Part shown: one piece after another, positions 54,136-64,000 of the stretch
How the letters are laid out: every line of letters starts with the position of its first letter
Position numbering within the stretch: the first letter of the stretch is position 1
From: Verrucomicrobiota bacterium
GTDB taxonomy: Bacteria; Verrucomicrobiota; Verrucomicrobiia; Opitutales; Opitutaceae
Length of the DNA: 64,000 nucleotides
Assembly: GCA_023430565.1 (NCBI GenBank)
Contig: JAEZAD010000062.1
Location: 20,654-84,653, forward strand
Reading direction: 5' to 3'
Program-made: the position numbers and the translations under genes
Notes under the pieces: generated by a model
Seen by the model: only the letters and a program-made list of their open reading frames with translations
What the model was told of the DNA's origin: nothing
Databases searched by the model: none

Positions 54136-56403
54136 ATGAATTCGCTGCTCTGGGCCTCGCGCATGGGCCTCAAATCGTGCGCAGTTCTCGCCGGGCTTTT
54201 GGCCTCGGCTTTGTCCGCCTCGGCGGGCGTCACCCGGGACACCAACGGATGGACTCAAATCACTCCGAGCGCGGATTCGCGTCTCGTCTACGTCAGCAAT
54301 GCCGGGAGCGACGCGAACAACGGCCTTTCGCCTTCGACGCCAAAGGCGACGATCGCCGCCGCCAACAGCCTGATTCGCGACGGCTACCCGGATCATTTGC
54401 TGCTTCGCCGCGGCGATACGTTCACGTTGAGCAGCGGGCTCGGCGCGTGGAAAAGCGGCCGCAACGCGAACGAACCGATCGTGTTCTCCTATTACGGGAC
54501 TTCCGGCGCGCGGCCGGTGGTAAAGATCACGAATCAGTTCATCGATCACGGCGGCACCGTCCGGAATTTCCAGGTGTTCAAAGGCGTCGAGATCTACAAG
54601 TCGAACAGCGACCCCGCCTCGTCGGATTTCACGGGCGCGTCCTCCACGACTGCCATGCGGTTTGTCGGCGGCGGCGCGAATCTTCGGATCGAAGACTGTC
54701 GCATTCGCTTCCTCGAGATCGTGATTCAGAGCTATGGCAGCGGCACGTATACCGACGTCGAAGTGCGGCGTAATATCGTGCTCGATGCGTGGGTGCAGAA
54801 CTCGTTCAACGCCGACGCCAAGATGATGGGCATGTATGTGTCGGGCGTGAACGGCTACCTGATCGAGGAGAATTTCTTCGATCACAACGGCTGGAGCGAA
54901 GTCGTCGCGAATGCCGGCGCCAACCAGTATAACCACAACATCTACGTCCAATACGACAATGCGCAGGGCGGCATCATGCGCGGCAACATTCTCACGCGCG
55001 GCGCCGCGCATGGACTCCAGGCGCGCTCCGGCGGCGAGATCGATCGAAATCTTTTCGCGCTGAATGCGATCGGTTTCAACATTGGCGGCGTGGGGGAGCC
55101 GACCGATCCAGACGTCGAGACCTGGCCGAATTTCGCGCATGACAACGTCGTGTTGAACGGCCGGCTGATGAGCACCGTGAATTCGAACTGGCCGCGCACG
55201 AACGCAGTGTGGGGCATCTGGGAGGACTCGTTCATCCAGGGCGCATCGGTCGACGGCAACATTGTCGCCAACCGGATCAACAACGGGAACAACGCCTCCT
55301 ACAACGGAATCGAGAACATGGATTTCGGCTCGAACATCTCCTACAACTGGGATCCCTCGCTCGACATGACGAATCCCGCTTGGCCGCACCCGGGCGACGA
55401 TCTGGGCGATTACAACGCGTCGATCGGCGGCTCGAACTCGACGACGGCCTACCTCGACACGCTGCGCAATCGCGCGCTCGGCACGCTGCCGTGGGATCTT
55501 ACCGCGTATGCAGCGATCAACTACATCCGTGCAGGTTTTCTCCAGCCGGCCATCACCGGTGTCTACGCGTATCCGGGCGGCGGCGCGACCCCGGTGGTGA
55601 CGATTGCCGCCACCGATCCGTCGGCGGGTGAGCCTTCGAACGGCGGTCATTTTACCCTGACGGCGAGCCCCGCACCGTCGTCGCCTATCACGGTCAACCT
55701 CACGCGCACCGGCACTGCGTCCAACGCGGTCGATTACCAATCGCTTCCTGCCACCGTGACGATCGGCACCGGCGGCACGGCCGTCGTGAGCGTGACAGTC
55801 ATCGACGATGCGCTGGTCGAGCCGACCGAGACCGTGATCCTCACGGTGGCCACAGGATCCGGCTATACGCCCGGCTCTCCGAATTCCGCCACCGTGAGCA
55901 TCACAAGCAACGATGGTGGCGCGGGGAATCTGCTTTCGTATGGTTCTTTCGAACCGAACCAGGCCACGGTGCTGTTCGATATGTCGAACCCCTACACGCT
56001 CGGCGGCGGGACGATGAACAAATGGTTCGGGCGCGTCGGCTCCGTGAGTTCGCAGAATACGACCTACCAGACGTCGGGCTCGAGCCACTACGTCACCGTC
56101 GGCGGATCAGCGAACACCAACGGCTGCCTGCAGGCGATCGCGTGGCCCGGTTCCGGCACGCGGCAGGTGAGCTTCAAATACCGCGGCGGCGCGTCGAGCG
56201 TGCGCATCTATGGCGGCAACAGCGGCAACACGATCAACAAGTTCGACGGCAACAATACGCTCACCCTGTTGCATACGATCGCGAACACCAGCGCGGCGTC
56301 GTGGACCACCAAGTCCGTGAACGTGGCGCTGAACGGCAGCTACGGTTATCTCGTGATCGCGCTGCGCGGAGGCGATTTCGATGACGTGAGCATCGCTCCG
56401 TAG
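54136..56403 (+). CDS. Secreted beta-helix protein with one Calx-beta domain
   Basis: The protein has 755 residues: signal peptide (CAVLAGLLASALSASA), then a beta-helix of about 440 residues opening NGWTQITPSADSRLVYVSNAGSDANNGLSPSTPKATI. It is collinear with the helix of the preceding gene, including YLIEENFFDHNGWSE, RGAAHGLQARSGG and AYAAINYIRAGF. One Calx-beta domain (IAATDPSAGEP) and a 150-residue C-terminal beta-sandwich (NLLSYGSFEPNQ ... FDDVSIAP) follow. It lacks the two extra Calx-beta domains of its paralogue. The catalytic residues are unknown. A strong terminator follows. Confidence 0.66.
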   Translation: MNSLLWASRMGLKSCAVLAGLLASALSASAGVTRDTNGWTQITPSADSRLVYVSNAGSDANNGLSPSTPKATIAAANSLIRDGYPDHLLLRRGDTFTLSSGLGAWKSGRNANEPIVFSYYGTSGARPVVKITNQFIDHGGTVRNFQVFKGVEIYKSNSDPASSDFTGASSTTAMRFVGGGANLRIEDCRIRFLEIVIQSYGSGTYTDVEVRRNIVLDAWVQNSFNADAKMMGMYVSGVNGYLIEENFFDHNGWSEVVANAGANQYNHNIYVQYDNAQGGIMRGNILTRGAAHGLQARSGGEIDRNLFALNAIGFNIGGVGEPTDPDVETWPNFAHDNVVLNGRLMSTVNSNWPRTNAVWGIWEDSFIQGASVDGNIVANRINNGNNASYNGIENMDFGSNISYNWDPSLDMTNPAWPHPGDDLGDYNASIGGSNSTTAYLDTLRNRALGTLPWDLTAYAAINYIRAGFLQPAITGVYAYPGGGATPVVTIAATDPSAGEPSNGGHFTLTASPAPSSPITVNLTRTGTASNAVDYQSLPATVTIGTGGTAVVSVTVIDDALVEPTETVILTVATGSGYTPGSPNSATVSITSNDGGAGNLLSYGSFEPNQATVLFDMSNPYTLGGGTMNKWFGRVGSVSSQNTTYQTSGSSHYVTVGGSANTNGCLQAIAWPGSGTRQVSFKYRGGASSVRIYGGNSGNTINKFDGNNTLTLLHTIANTSAASWTTKSVNVALNGSYGYLVIALRGGDFDDVSIAP

Positions 56404-56435
56404 GCAACGCGCGCTTTTCAGCACCACGGCGCTTG

Positions 56436-56469
56436 GCCGGATCGGACGCACGTCCGGTCCGGCTTTTTT
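56436..56469 (+). terminator. Rho-independent terminator after the second beta-helix/Calx-beta gene
   Basis: A 12-bp stem GCCGGATCGGAC / GTCCGGTCCGGC with one wobble pair and a GCAC loop is followed by six T residues. Confidence 0.9.
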
Positions 56470-56516
56470 GCACGCGAAACGGGCGGCGTTTTCGCGACTC
56501 ACGCGAATGCCAACGA

Positions 56517-56528
56517 TCACCGGGATGA
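56517..56528. promoter_or_regulatory. Putative LacI-family operator TCACC-GG-GATGA (site 8)
   Basis: Lies after the terminator and 103 bp before the start codon of the TonB receptor. A degenerate version (TCACG-CG-AATGC, 56499-56510) sits 18 bp upstream and may be a weak second site. Confidence 0.72.
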
Positions 56529-56631
56529 CCGTTCCATCGATTGCGAGATCGGCCGCAGCAGATTCCCAACGAGATGCCGGACGACGTCCGGACCCCAAAG
56601 GTTAGTCCTGCAAACCGGAATACCTCCCCCT

Positions 56632-59600
56632 ATGAAACACCTGACCTCCCGCAGGCTCGCGTGGCTGCTGTGTGCAGCTGCCGGGCTCTCGTTCACCACG
56701 GCGCGCGCTCAACTCGCGGCCGATTCCGCCACCGCCACCGGCGAAGCCGACGACGAAACCATCGTGCTGTCGCCTTTCGAAGTTCGCTCGGAAGCGGACC
56801 GCGGCTATGTCGCCACGAACACGCTCGCGGGCAGCCGCATCAACACGTCGCTGGTCGACACGCCGGCATCCATCTCGGTGATGACGAGCGAATTTCTGAG
56901 CGACATCGGCGCGCTCGATCTGAGAGGTGCTATGGAATACGCGGTCGGCGCCGGCAACCATGCGGGCGACGTCACGGGCAACGGACTCATTCAAAATGCA
57001 TTTAACATCCAGATCCGCGGCTATCGCGATACGACGATCACGCGAAATTATTTCACGACCGACATCCCGGGCGACACGTTCAACATGGACCGCATCGACG
57101 TGGCGCGCGGTCCAAACTCGATCCTTTTCGGCATCGGCGGTCCCGGCGGCGTGGTGAACATCACCTCGAAACAAGCGCGCACCGATCGGATGTTTGGCGC
57201 GGTCAATCTGGTCGTCGGCGACTGGGGCATGAGACGCGCCGGCGTGGATTTCAACCAACCGCTCCTCGACAACAAGGTGGGCGTTCGCGTCAACCTCATG
57301 TCGCAACGCGCGGACGGCTATTACGAGTTCGAGGAGGACGATCAGGACCGCGCGGCATTTGACGCGGTGTGGCGCGCGACCCGCAACACCACGGTGCGCT
57401 TGAACGGCGAGTTCGGCGATCTTCACCAGAATCGCGCGCGGCCGTTCCTGCCTTACGACGCGACGCTCAGTTGGAAAGTCTGGGGCCGCCACCACGTGGC
57501 TTACGGCACTCCGCAGGCTCCCGGCAGCGTGCCCGACGACGATTACTATTCCCAGTTCAACGGTGCGCCGCCCGACCCGGTCACCGGCTGGCCGCAGAAC
57601 CGCACCGCGGGTCACATCATCGGCAACAAACACCAGGATGGCTGGCTCGCGATCATGGACGGTCCACTCGCCGGCAAAGTGATCTATGCGGGCACCGGCG
57701 GCGAAGGCACGCGGTGGTATCGCACCTCGGGCAGCGAAAACCAGACTGGGTTCAACACACCGCCTCAGTTCGACGACGAGCGTGTTTTTCCGCGTTGGGG
57801 AAATATCGCTGGTCCCGGTCAGTTTACCGACACGCGCTATTCCACGATGGGACTCACCGTCGAGCAGCGCATTGGCGAGGACCTCAACATCGAATTTGCG
57901 GCGAACCGCGCGAAGACCTCCGGCTATCGCCAGCAGGTGCAGGGTTACGGACAGAATTATATTTTCTTCGATGTGGTCACCACGCTGCCGACGTTCGACA
58001 CGGCCGGGCTTTATCAAGGCACGATCGGCAGTGATGCCGGCGCCGCGCTGGCGGAAAAGATGGGCATTCCCTACGTGCCGACGGAGCAGGGGCGCAACGC
58101 CCTCAATCTGGCGAGTCCCATCGCGAATCCGAATGTCGGCAAACTCATGGCCTACGCGGACCCGTCCTACAACGATTGGGAATCGGAGAGCGAAGACCTG
58201 CGTTTGAGCGCGAGCTATCACCTCGATCTCGGTCGGTTTGGCGACCACATGCTGCTCGCGGTGCTGAGCCGCAACGAGAGCGAGTGGGAAAACGAGAACT
58301 TCGCTTTCGGCAACATCCACCCGGACCGCGTGAACCCCTATCATTTTCGCGGCGTGCTCCCGCTCGTTTATCACATCGATCCGTTTTCACCGAACGAAGC
58401 GGAGCGCGGCATTCGCAACCCATTCGGCCGCGACAACCCCATCTTCACTCCGCAAACGGTCACGGGTCTTCCCAGCGGTTCTCCCTTCGGCGGAGCGTTT
58501 CAAGGCGGGTTCGTGCGGGACGACTGGAACTGGGGCCGCAGCATCAATGAGAGCGGCACGCTCGCCACGCAGAGTCGTTTCTTCGACAATAGCATCGTGC
58601 TCACCGGCGGTTTGCGTCGGGACAATATTCGCTCCTGGGCCGGGGACGATCTGCTCACGACCGATGAGGAAACCGGCGCGGTCACGGGCGTGACCCGAAA
58701 CTCCAGGCCGACGCTGGATGTGAGCGAGAACACTTACACGCTCGGCACGGTGCTGCGCTGGCCGGGAGTCGAATGGGTCAGCGTCTTCGGCAATCTTTCC
58801 ACCAACTTCCGGGGCCAGGGTGACGTTGAACTGTTCGAAGACGAGGCGCTGCGTCCCACGCGCAAACTCGGTCCGCTGACCGGTCGCGGCCGCGACTTCG
58901 GCCTGAAGTTCAATCTCCTGGAAAATCGCGTGAACGCCACGATCACGCGTTTCGAGGTGTCGCAGGACGGCGCCAACGCCGGCAGCCTCGATGGCAACGT
59001 TTCCAACTACATCAACGCGATCTGGACGACGCTGCTCAACGGAGGTCCCGACACCGTGGTCACCGATGAAGACGATCCCAACGGTCATCACTTTGGCGGC
59101 GTGGATACGCGGTCGCAGAAATCGGAGGGCTACGAATTCGAGCTCACCGCCAACCCGACGCCGAACTGGCGCGTCAGTTTTAACATCAGCAAGACCGAGA
59201 ACACGGTTTCCAATGTCGGTGGAGCGCTCTCGACCTATGTCGAAAAACATCGTTCGACGTGGGCCGCGCAGTCCGGGCTGGCCTACGATGCCAGTCGCTC
59301 GCCGGGCAATCTCAGCAACGCCGGTGGCACGAACAATATTGGCGCGCTCATCACCGGCCTCGAGGAAATCCTCGGCTACGCGCAGTCGGAGGAAGGGCAG
59401 ATCGAAGTAAACAACCGTCCGTGGAACGCGAACGCCTACACCGCTTACGATTTCACGACGGGCCCGCTCAACGGGCTCACGATCGGCGCCGGCATGAACT
59501 ATCGCGGCGATGCGATCCTGGGCGTCAAACCGGCCGCCAGTCCGAACGAGAAATCGCAAATGTTCAAAGGCGGGGATTATTACCTGTTCAACGCGATGAT

Positions 59601-59787
59601 CGGTTATGAGTTCAAGCTCCGCAGCCGATACACGGTCCGGCTCCAGCTCAATGTCGACAACCTGCTCGACAACGACGACCGCCAGATTCTCGCGTCCGCG
59701 TGGAACCCAAATGCCAACGACCTCGAAACCCAATACTACTACTTCCGCCCCCGAAACTATCGGCTGACCGCGACCCTTAAATTCTAG
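56632..59787 (+). CDS. TonB-dependent outer-membrane receptor
   Basis: The protein has 1051 residues: signal peptide (LAWLLCAAAGLSFTTARA), acidic patch and IVLSPFEVRSEADRGY element, plug (VDTPASISVMTSEFLSDIGALD, FNIQIRGYRDTTITRNYF, VARGPNSILFGIGGPGGVVN), then a barrel ending NYRLTATLKF. It belongs to the same long-receptor type as the two in the left cluster but is clearly diverged from them. It likely imports products of the GH78 and beta-helix enzymes. A GH172-like gene follows after 135 bp with only a weak terminator between, and that gene has no operator of its own. Confidence 0.92.
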   Translation: MKHLTSRRLAWLLCAAAGLSFTTARAQLAADSATATGEADDETIVLSPFEVRSEADRGYVATNTLAGSRINTSLVDTPASISVMTSEFLSDIGALDLRGAMEYAVGAGNHAGDVTGNGLIQNAFNIQIRGYRDTTITRNYFTTDIPGDTFNMDRIDVARGPNSILFGIGGPGGVVNITSKQARTDRMFGAVNLVVGDWGMRRAGVDFNQPLLDNKVGVRVNLMSQRADGYYEFEEDDQDRAAFDAVWRATRNTTVRLNGEFGDLHQNRARPFLPYDATLSWKVWGRHHVAYGTPQAPGSVPDDDYYSQFNGAPPDPVTGWPQNRTAGHIIGNKHQDGWLAIMDGPLAGKVIYAGTGGEGTRWYRTSGSENQTGFNTPPQFDDERVFPRWGNIAGPGQFTDTRYSTMGLTVEQRIGEDLNIEFAANRAKTSGYRQQVQGYGQNYIFFDVVTTLPTFDTAGLYQGTIGSDAGAALAEKMGIPYVPTEQGRNALNLASPIANPNVGKLMAYADPSYNDWESESEDLRLSASYHLDLGRFGDHMLLAVLSRNESEWENENFAFGNIHPDRVNPYHFRGVLPLVYHIDPFSPNEAERGIRNPFGRDNPIFTPQTVTGLPSGSPFGGAFQGGFVRDDWNWGRSINESGTLATQSRFFDNSIVLTGGLRRDNIRSWAGDDLLTTDEETGAVTGVTRNSRPTLDVSENTYTLGTVLRWPGVEWVSVFGNLSTNFRGQGDVELFEDEALRPTRKLGPLTGRGRDFGLKFNLLENRVNATITRFEVSQDGANAGSLDGNVSNYINAIWTTLLNGGPDTVVTDEDDPNGHHFGGVDTRSQKSEGYEFELTANPTPNWRVSFNISKTENTVSNVGGALSTYVEKHRSTWAAQSGLAYDASRSPGNLSNAGGTNNIGALITGLEEILGYAQSEEGQIEVNNRPWNANAYTAYDFTTGPLNGLTIGAGMNYRGDAILGVKPAASPNEKSQMFKGGDYYLFNAMIGYEFKLRSRYTVRLQLNVDNLLDNDDRQILASAWNPNANDLETQYYYFRPRNYRLTATLKF

Positions 59788-59810
59788 TCGCTGCGGCCAA
59801 TCGGTGCCTG

Positions 59811-59847
59811 GCGTCCGCGCCGCGTTTCGGCTCGGTGCGGACGCTTT
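59811..59847 (+). terminator. Possible weak terminator after the right-cluster TonB receptor
   Basis: Arms GCGTCCGC (59811-59818) and GCGGACGC (59837-59844) enclose an 18-nt loop, followed by only three T residues. Partial read-through into the GH172-like gene is likely. Confidence 0.45.
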
Positions 59848-59922
59848 GTCCGACCACAGAACAAAGTCCGTCGAACACGCCGGGCTCCAACTCGGGGCCA
59901 AGGTGTCGTAAACTCGTCTCCC

Positions 59923-61029
<1,107 letters not shown>

Positions 61030-61099
61030 GCAAGTGCTGGCGACGGCGCGCGTCAGCGAGTGACCGCCCGTCGAACGGTTCGCGCTCGGGGCTGCGGAT

Positions 61100-61945
61100 T
61101 CAGGGCGTCCGGTTCGCGAGCAGTTCTTCGACCGTTTTCGCGAGTGCGGCGGCGCGGAGTTCGACGATGGCACGGCCTTTGTCGAAATCGATTTCGCCGA
61201 CGTTTTCGCTGAGCAGGCCGGTTTTGCGATCGCGCTCCAGCACGCCGAAGGCGTCCCGCTCGACGAGAGTGGGGTCGATGCCGCCGACCAGGCTCGCCTC
61301 TGCGATGTTCGCGTGCGAGGCGCCTTCGACTTTCTTGAATCGGAGGTGAGCCGGCAACTCCTCCGACCAGCCGCGCCACATCAGCACTTTCATGTCGCCG
61401 TAGTCGCGGCCGCAGACCTCTTCCATGATGTCCACATGTTCCGCGCCGCCGTGGCCGCTGGTGACAACACACAGTTTGAAGCCTTCGCGCCGAAGCGCCT
61501 GCAAATAATCGACCAACACGAGTTCGAGCGTGATGGGGCGCACGTAAAGCGAACCGGGATTGTGCTCACGCGAGATGAGTTCCATGCCCCAGCGGGAAAT
61601 AAGGCCCTTCTCGGTGTCCCATTCCTTGTATTCGGTTTCGGAGCCGATGTAGAGCGTGGGGATGAGGACGCCGCCGGTCTTTTCCCATGCGCCTTCGAGG
61701 ATCGCACGACCGACGAGCGGATCGGCGTTGAAGGCAATGGCTTCGCCGTGCCACTCGAGGGGACTGAGCATCAGCCACGCGATTGGCCGCGTGCGCAGCG
61801 CTTCCGCGAGTTGGGGCGGTCGCATCGATTCGAAACGCCAGCGCGGCGGACCGCCGGCAGCGGAGGCCAAAAGTGGAATGGCGAGCGCAAGAAGCAGCGC
61901 GGACAGCGCGAACGACGGGAGAGAACGGAAGACGAATCGTTTCAT
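61100..61945 (-). CDS. Secreted creatininase-family (PF02633) amidohydrolase-like protein
   Basis: The protein has about 281 residues from ATG 61945, with signal peptide ALSALLLALAIPLLASA. The fold's metal sites are visible in altered form: SPLEWHGEAIAFNAD (usual form contains EQHGPHLP and a following Asp), SGHGGAEHVDIMEE, and ASHANIAEASL. Family members hydrolyse creatinine or formamide-type C-N bonds or remodel cofactors. Export and position between two GH172 genes suggest action on a sugar-linked amide or a related bond in the periplasm. The divergent operator site 9 lies 61 bp upstream. Confidence 0.8.
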   Translation of the reverse strand: MKRFVFRSLPSFALSALLLALAIPLLASAAGGPPRWRFESMRPPQLAEALRTRPIAWLMLSPLEWHGEAIAFNADPLVGRAILEGAWEKTGGVLIPTLYIGSETEYKEWDTEKGLISRWGMELISREHNPGSLYVRPITLELVLVDYLQALRREGFKLCVVTSGHGGAEHVDIMEEVCGRDYGDMKVLMWRGWSEELPAHLRFKKVEGASHANIAEASLVGGIDPTLVERDAFGVLERDRKTGLLSENVGEIDFDKGRAIVELRAAALAKTVEELLANRTP

Positions 61946-62005
61946 GATGGGGTAGGGTGTCGCGTAACGTCGGATGCGGCGGAGATCACTCAACGATCCA
62001 TTCGC

Positions 62006-62017
62006 TCATCTGGATGA
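62006..62017. promoter_or_regulatory. Putative LacI-family operator TCATC-TG-GATGA (site 9)
   Basis: A perfect palindrome between the creatininase-like gene (minus) and the secreted GH172-like gene (plus), 61 bp from both start codons, so it may control both. Confidence 0.74.
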
Positions 62018-62078
62018 CGATGGCGGCGACTGCGCCGCTCTCGTGTATGCGGCAGAAATCCGTCGTCGCTCGAACAAC

Positions 62079-63323
62079 ATGGACCCAAAACTTTCCCGCC
62101 GCGACGCCGTGGCTTCACTGGCCGGCCTCGCCACGTTGGCGGCAGCCTCCCGTCTCGGGGCTTCGCCGGAAGAAAACGAGACCGCGGCCGCCCCCGATCC
62201 TCGCTTCGCGGACGCGCTGTTTGTCATGCCGCCCGCCACCGTGCAAACGCGCTGGGCGACTCCCGAAAATCCCGCCGCTGAACCCGGGAAGGGCGGACAG
62301 GAAAAAGGCGGTCGAAAGGGGCGGCCTTGCATCACGGTTCGCGCGGGCGAAGCGGTCACGCTCGCGTCTGCCGAAAACACGAGCGGGATGATTCGCCGAA
62401 TCTGGGCGACGTGCGACGATCGCAAACCCGACATGCTGCGCGGCGTGAAAATCGAGTTTTTCTGGGATGGCGCTGTGCGACCGGCGATCTCCGCGCCGCT
62501 CGGCGATTTTTTCGGCACGGGCCTGGGCCGGCAGGTGGCATTCCAATCGGCGTATTTCTCCAATCCCGAGGGACGAAGCTTCAACTGTTCGCTACCGATG
62601 CCGTTTCAGCGCGGCATGAAGGTGGTGCTGACCAACGAAACCGAGCGCGAGATCGAGTCGTTGTATTACGAAATCAACTTCACCGTCGGCGATGCATTGC
62701 CGCACGGCGCGCTTTATCTGCACGCGCACTGGCGGCGCGAGAATCCGACGCAGCTTCAACACGATTATGAGATCCTGCCGCGCGTGAAGGGGCGCGGGCG
62801 CTTCGTCGGCTGCAACATCGGCGTGATCGCGGACAAAAAGCGCTACGGCGTGGCGTGGTGGGGCGAGGGCGAGGTGAAAATTTACGTCGATGGCGATCGG
62901 GAGTGGCCGACGCTTTGCGGCACGGGCACCGAGGATTACATCGGCACCGCATGGGGGCAGGGCCGTTACGATCATCTTTTTCAAGGCTGTCACGTCGCGG
63001 ACCGCGAAGCCATGCGGTATTGCTTTTATCGTTACCACGGGCCGGATCCGGTTTGGTTTCGGCAGGAGGTGCGCGTGACGATCCACCAGATCGGCTGCTG
63101 GGCGCCGGACTGCGTCTGGGATCTGTCGCGCAGCGTCGAACCGATTCGTCACGCGGCGCCGGGAATGCCCGTGGTGGATTGGACGAACAACGAGAAAGCC
63201 TACGGCCTGTTCGAACGCTCGGACGACTGGTCGAGCTGCAGCTACTTTTATCTTGGTGCGACCGAGAACGAACTCCCGGCCATCGCCCCAGTCGGGGAGC
63301 GGATCGCAGCGCTCGGCCCCTGA
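62079..63323 (+). CDS. GH172-family (DUF2961) protein with Tat-type export signal
   Basis: The protein has about 414 residues from ATG 62079. KLSRRDAVASLAGLATLAAA is a twin-arginine signal. The DUF2961 domain starts near residue 70 (MPPATVQTRWATPE, a shortened N-terminal strand compared with the other copy), with SGMIRRIWATCDD, GVKIEFFWDGAVRPAISAPLGDFFG, NCSLPMPFQRGMKVVLTN, WWGEGEVKIYVDGDREWP and CGTGTEDYIG. E263/E265 and E285 correspond to the acids of the upstream copy. A 10-residue Gly/Lys-rich insertion (PGKGGQEKGGRKGR) near residue 72-85 is odd. It is probably exported folded and trims furanoside ends outside the cytoplasm. Confidence 0.85.
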   Translation: MDPKLSRRDAVASLAGLATLAAASRLGASPEENETAAAPDPRFADALFVMPPATVQTRWATPENPAAEPGKGGQEKGGRKGRPCITVRAGEAVTLASAENTSGMIRRIWATCDDRKPDMLRGVKIEFFWDGAVRPAISAPLGDFFGTGLGRQVAFQSAYFSNPEGRSFNCSLPMPFQRGMKVVLTNETEREIESLYYEINFTVGDALPHGALYLHAHWRRENPTQLQHDYEILPRVKGRGRFVGCNIGVIADKKRYGVAWWGEGEVKIYVDGDREWPTLCGTGTEDYIGTAWGQGRYDHLFQGCHVADREAMRYCFYRYHGPDPVWFRQEVRVTIHQIGCWAPDCVWDLSRSVEPIRHAAPGMPVVDWTNNEKAYGLFERSDDWSSCSYFYLGATENELPAIAPVGERIAALGP

Positions 63324-63448
63324 CCGCCGCGCCGTGCACACCGAATGGTCAGCCCCGTCTCTTGGGAGAGTGCCAGCAATCTTTACTTAACATAACCGGC
63401 ATTGTGGTGGCTAGCCATCGCTCCGGCGCGGCCTGCCCGGAGATCTCA

Positions 63449-64000
63449 TTACTTCGCCGGGCCCCAGCGGCGCGTAAACGGATAATAGATCATCAGCGGG
63501 CGGCCGATGACGTCCTTCTCCGGGACGAAGCCCCACACGCGACCGTCTTCGCTATTCGGCGAGTTGTCGCCCAGCGCAAAAAATTCGTTCGGACCAACCG
63601 TCACGGTCTCCTCGGGCGCGAGCAGGCCCGTTGCTTCGTAACCGGGATAGCGCCCCAGCCGCTCCGCGTTCGCTTTGAAGGCCTCCGAGCCTTCGATCGG
63701 CTCGCCGTTCCGCAGCAAGGTCGAACCTTCGATCTTCAGCGTGTCGCCCGGCACGCCGACCAGTCGTTTGATGTAATACTGGTCGCCCGCCCGATTCGCG
63801 ATGTAAGGAATTCCGCCCGTCCGAAACACGAACCCGCTCCCCACCGACGGTTTTATGAAATGATAGCTCACGCGATCGACGAAGAGCTGGTCGCCGGTCA
63901 TTTCGTCGAACGCAAACATCCGTTCGCCGGCGTTGACGCGTTTGCCGGTTTTCACGCAACGCACCCGCTCGCCATTGATCGTGCGGATCTCGTAGTCGCC
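63449..64000 (-). CDS. lepB: Signal peptidase I, C-terminal part (5' end beyond window)
   Basis: The reverse-strand frame is open through the right edge, and 184 codons are seen with the stop at 63449-63451. Visible family boxes are YYIKRLVGVPGDTL (the general-base Lys region), ALGDNSPNSEDGRVWGFVP (GDNS box) and DVIGRPLMIYYPF. The catalytic Ser box and membrane anchor lie outside the window. It processes exported preproteins at the inner membrane. It is a housekeeping gene that marks the right border of the cluster; the 125 bp between it and the GH172-like gene hold nothing I recognise. Confidence 0.92.
   Translation of the reverse strand, partial: GDYEIRTINGERVRCVKTGKRVNAGERMFAFDEMTGDQLFVDRVSYHFIKPSVGSGFVFRTGGIPYIANRAGDQYYIKRLVGVPGDTLKIEGSTLLRNGEPIEGSEAFKANAERLGRYPGYEATGLLAPEETVTVGPNEFFALGDNSPNSEDGRVWGFVPEKDVIGRPLMIYYPFTRRWGPAK

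Noticed and set aside
56499..56510. Tenth operator copy (TCACG-CG-AATGC)
   Set aside because: It differs in both arms from the consensus; noted only as a possible weak site beside site 8.

Overview
The window is GC-rich bacterial chromosome with about 38 protein genes and almost no gene-poor DNA. It looks like a member of Verrucomicrobiota, most likely Opitutaceae. The reasons are four TonB-dependent receptors whose mature N-termini carry the short V-x-LSPF-x-V element after an acidic stretch, the absence of SusD partners, many secreted beta-helix glycosidases, and the mix of Gfo/Idh/MocA oxidoreductases, DUF1080, GH172 and creatininase-like proteins. I saw no rRNA, tRNA, CRISPR array, insertion sequence or phage gene.

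Left region (1-29.2 kb): a polysaccharide-utilisation region. A GH3 enzyme (cut by the left edge) diverges from an AraC-type regulator. Then come two TonB receptors, three tandem GH87-like beta-helix enzymes with CBM96-like and CBM35-like N-terminal domains, a GH28-like enzyme, and a chain of genes from 17.6 to 29.2 kb, several overlapping by ATGA: a large beta-helix/LamG protein, a second GH28-like enzyme, a sodium:solute symporter, a GH63-like hydrolase, a DUF1080 protein, a Tat-exported Gfo/Idh/MocA protein and a TIM-barrel hydrolase. A nearly identical 34-bp element precedes the GH3 gene, both TonB receptors and the 17.6-kb operon, each time 20-21 bp before a -10-like hexamer. This defines a left regulon, probably run by the AraC protein at 1.4-2.3 kb.

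Middle (29.2-32.7 kb): a minus-strand operon (cupin, Gfo/Idh/MocA, mannose-6-phosphate isomerase-like) diverges from a second AraC-type regulator.

Right region (32.7-63.3 kb): a second utilisation region. It has a minus operon (SMP-30 lactonase, SDR, ceramidase-like), a plus operon (Gfo/Idh-GNAT fusion, Gfo/Idh, DAO-type flavoenzyme, MFS sugar transporter), an esterase, two TonB receptors, a LacI-type regulator, a clan GH-D-like glycosidase with a GH78 alpha-L-rhamnosidase, two paralogous beta-helix/Calx-beta proteins, two GH172 (DUF2961) proteins and a secreted creatininase-like protein. A 12-bp palindrome, TCAYC-NN-GATGA, occurs nine times (one copy with a mismatch), all in intergenic regions before these transcription units, including twice before the LacI gene. 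I infer one autoregulated LacI regulon spanning about 27 kb. The GH78, SDR and lactonase genes suggest rhamnose release and non-phosphorylative oxidation, but no dehydratase or aldolase lies in the window.

The right edge cuts a signal peptidase I gene, probably outside the cluster. Gene-family calls come from reading motifs, not from searches. Exact substrates are not determined.
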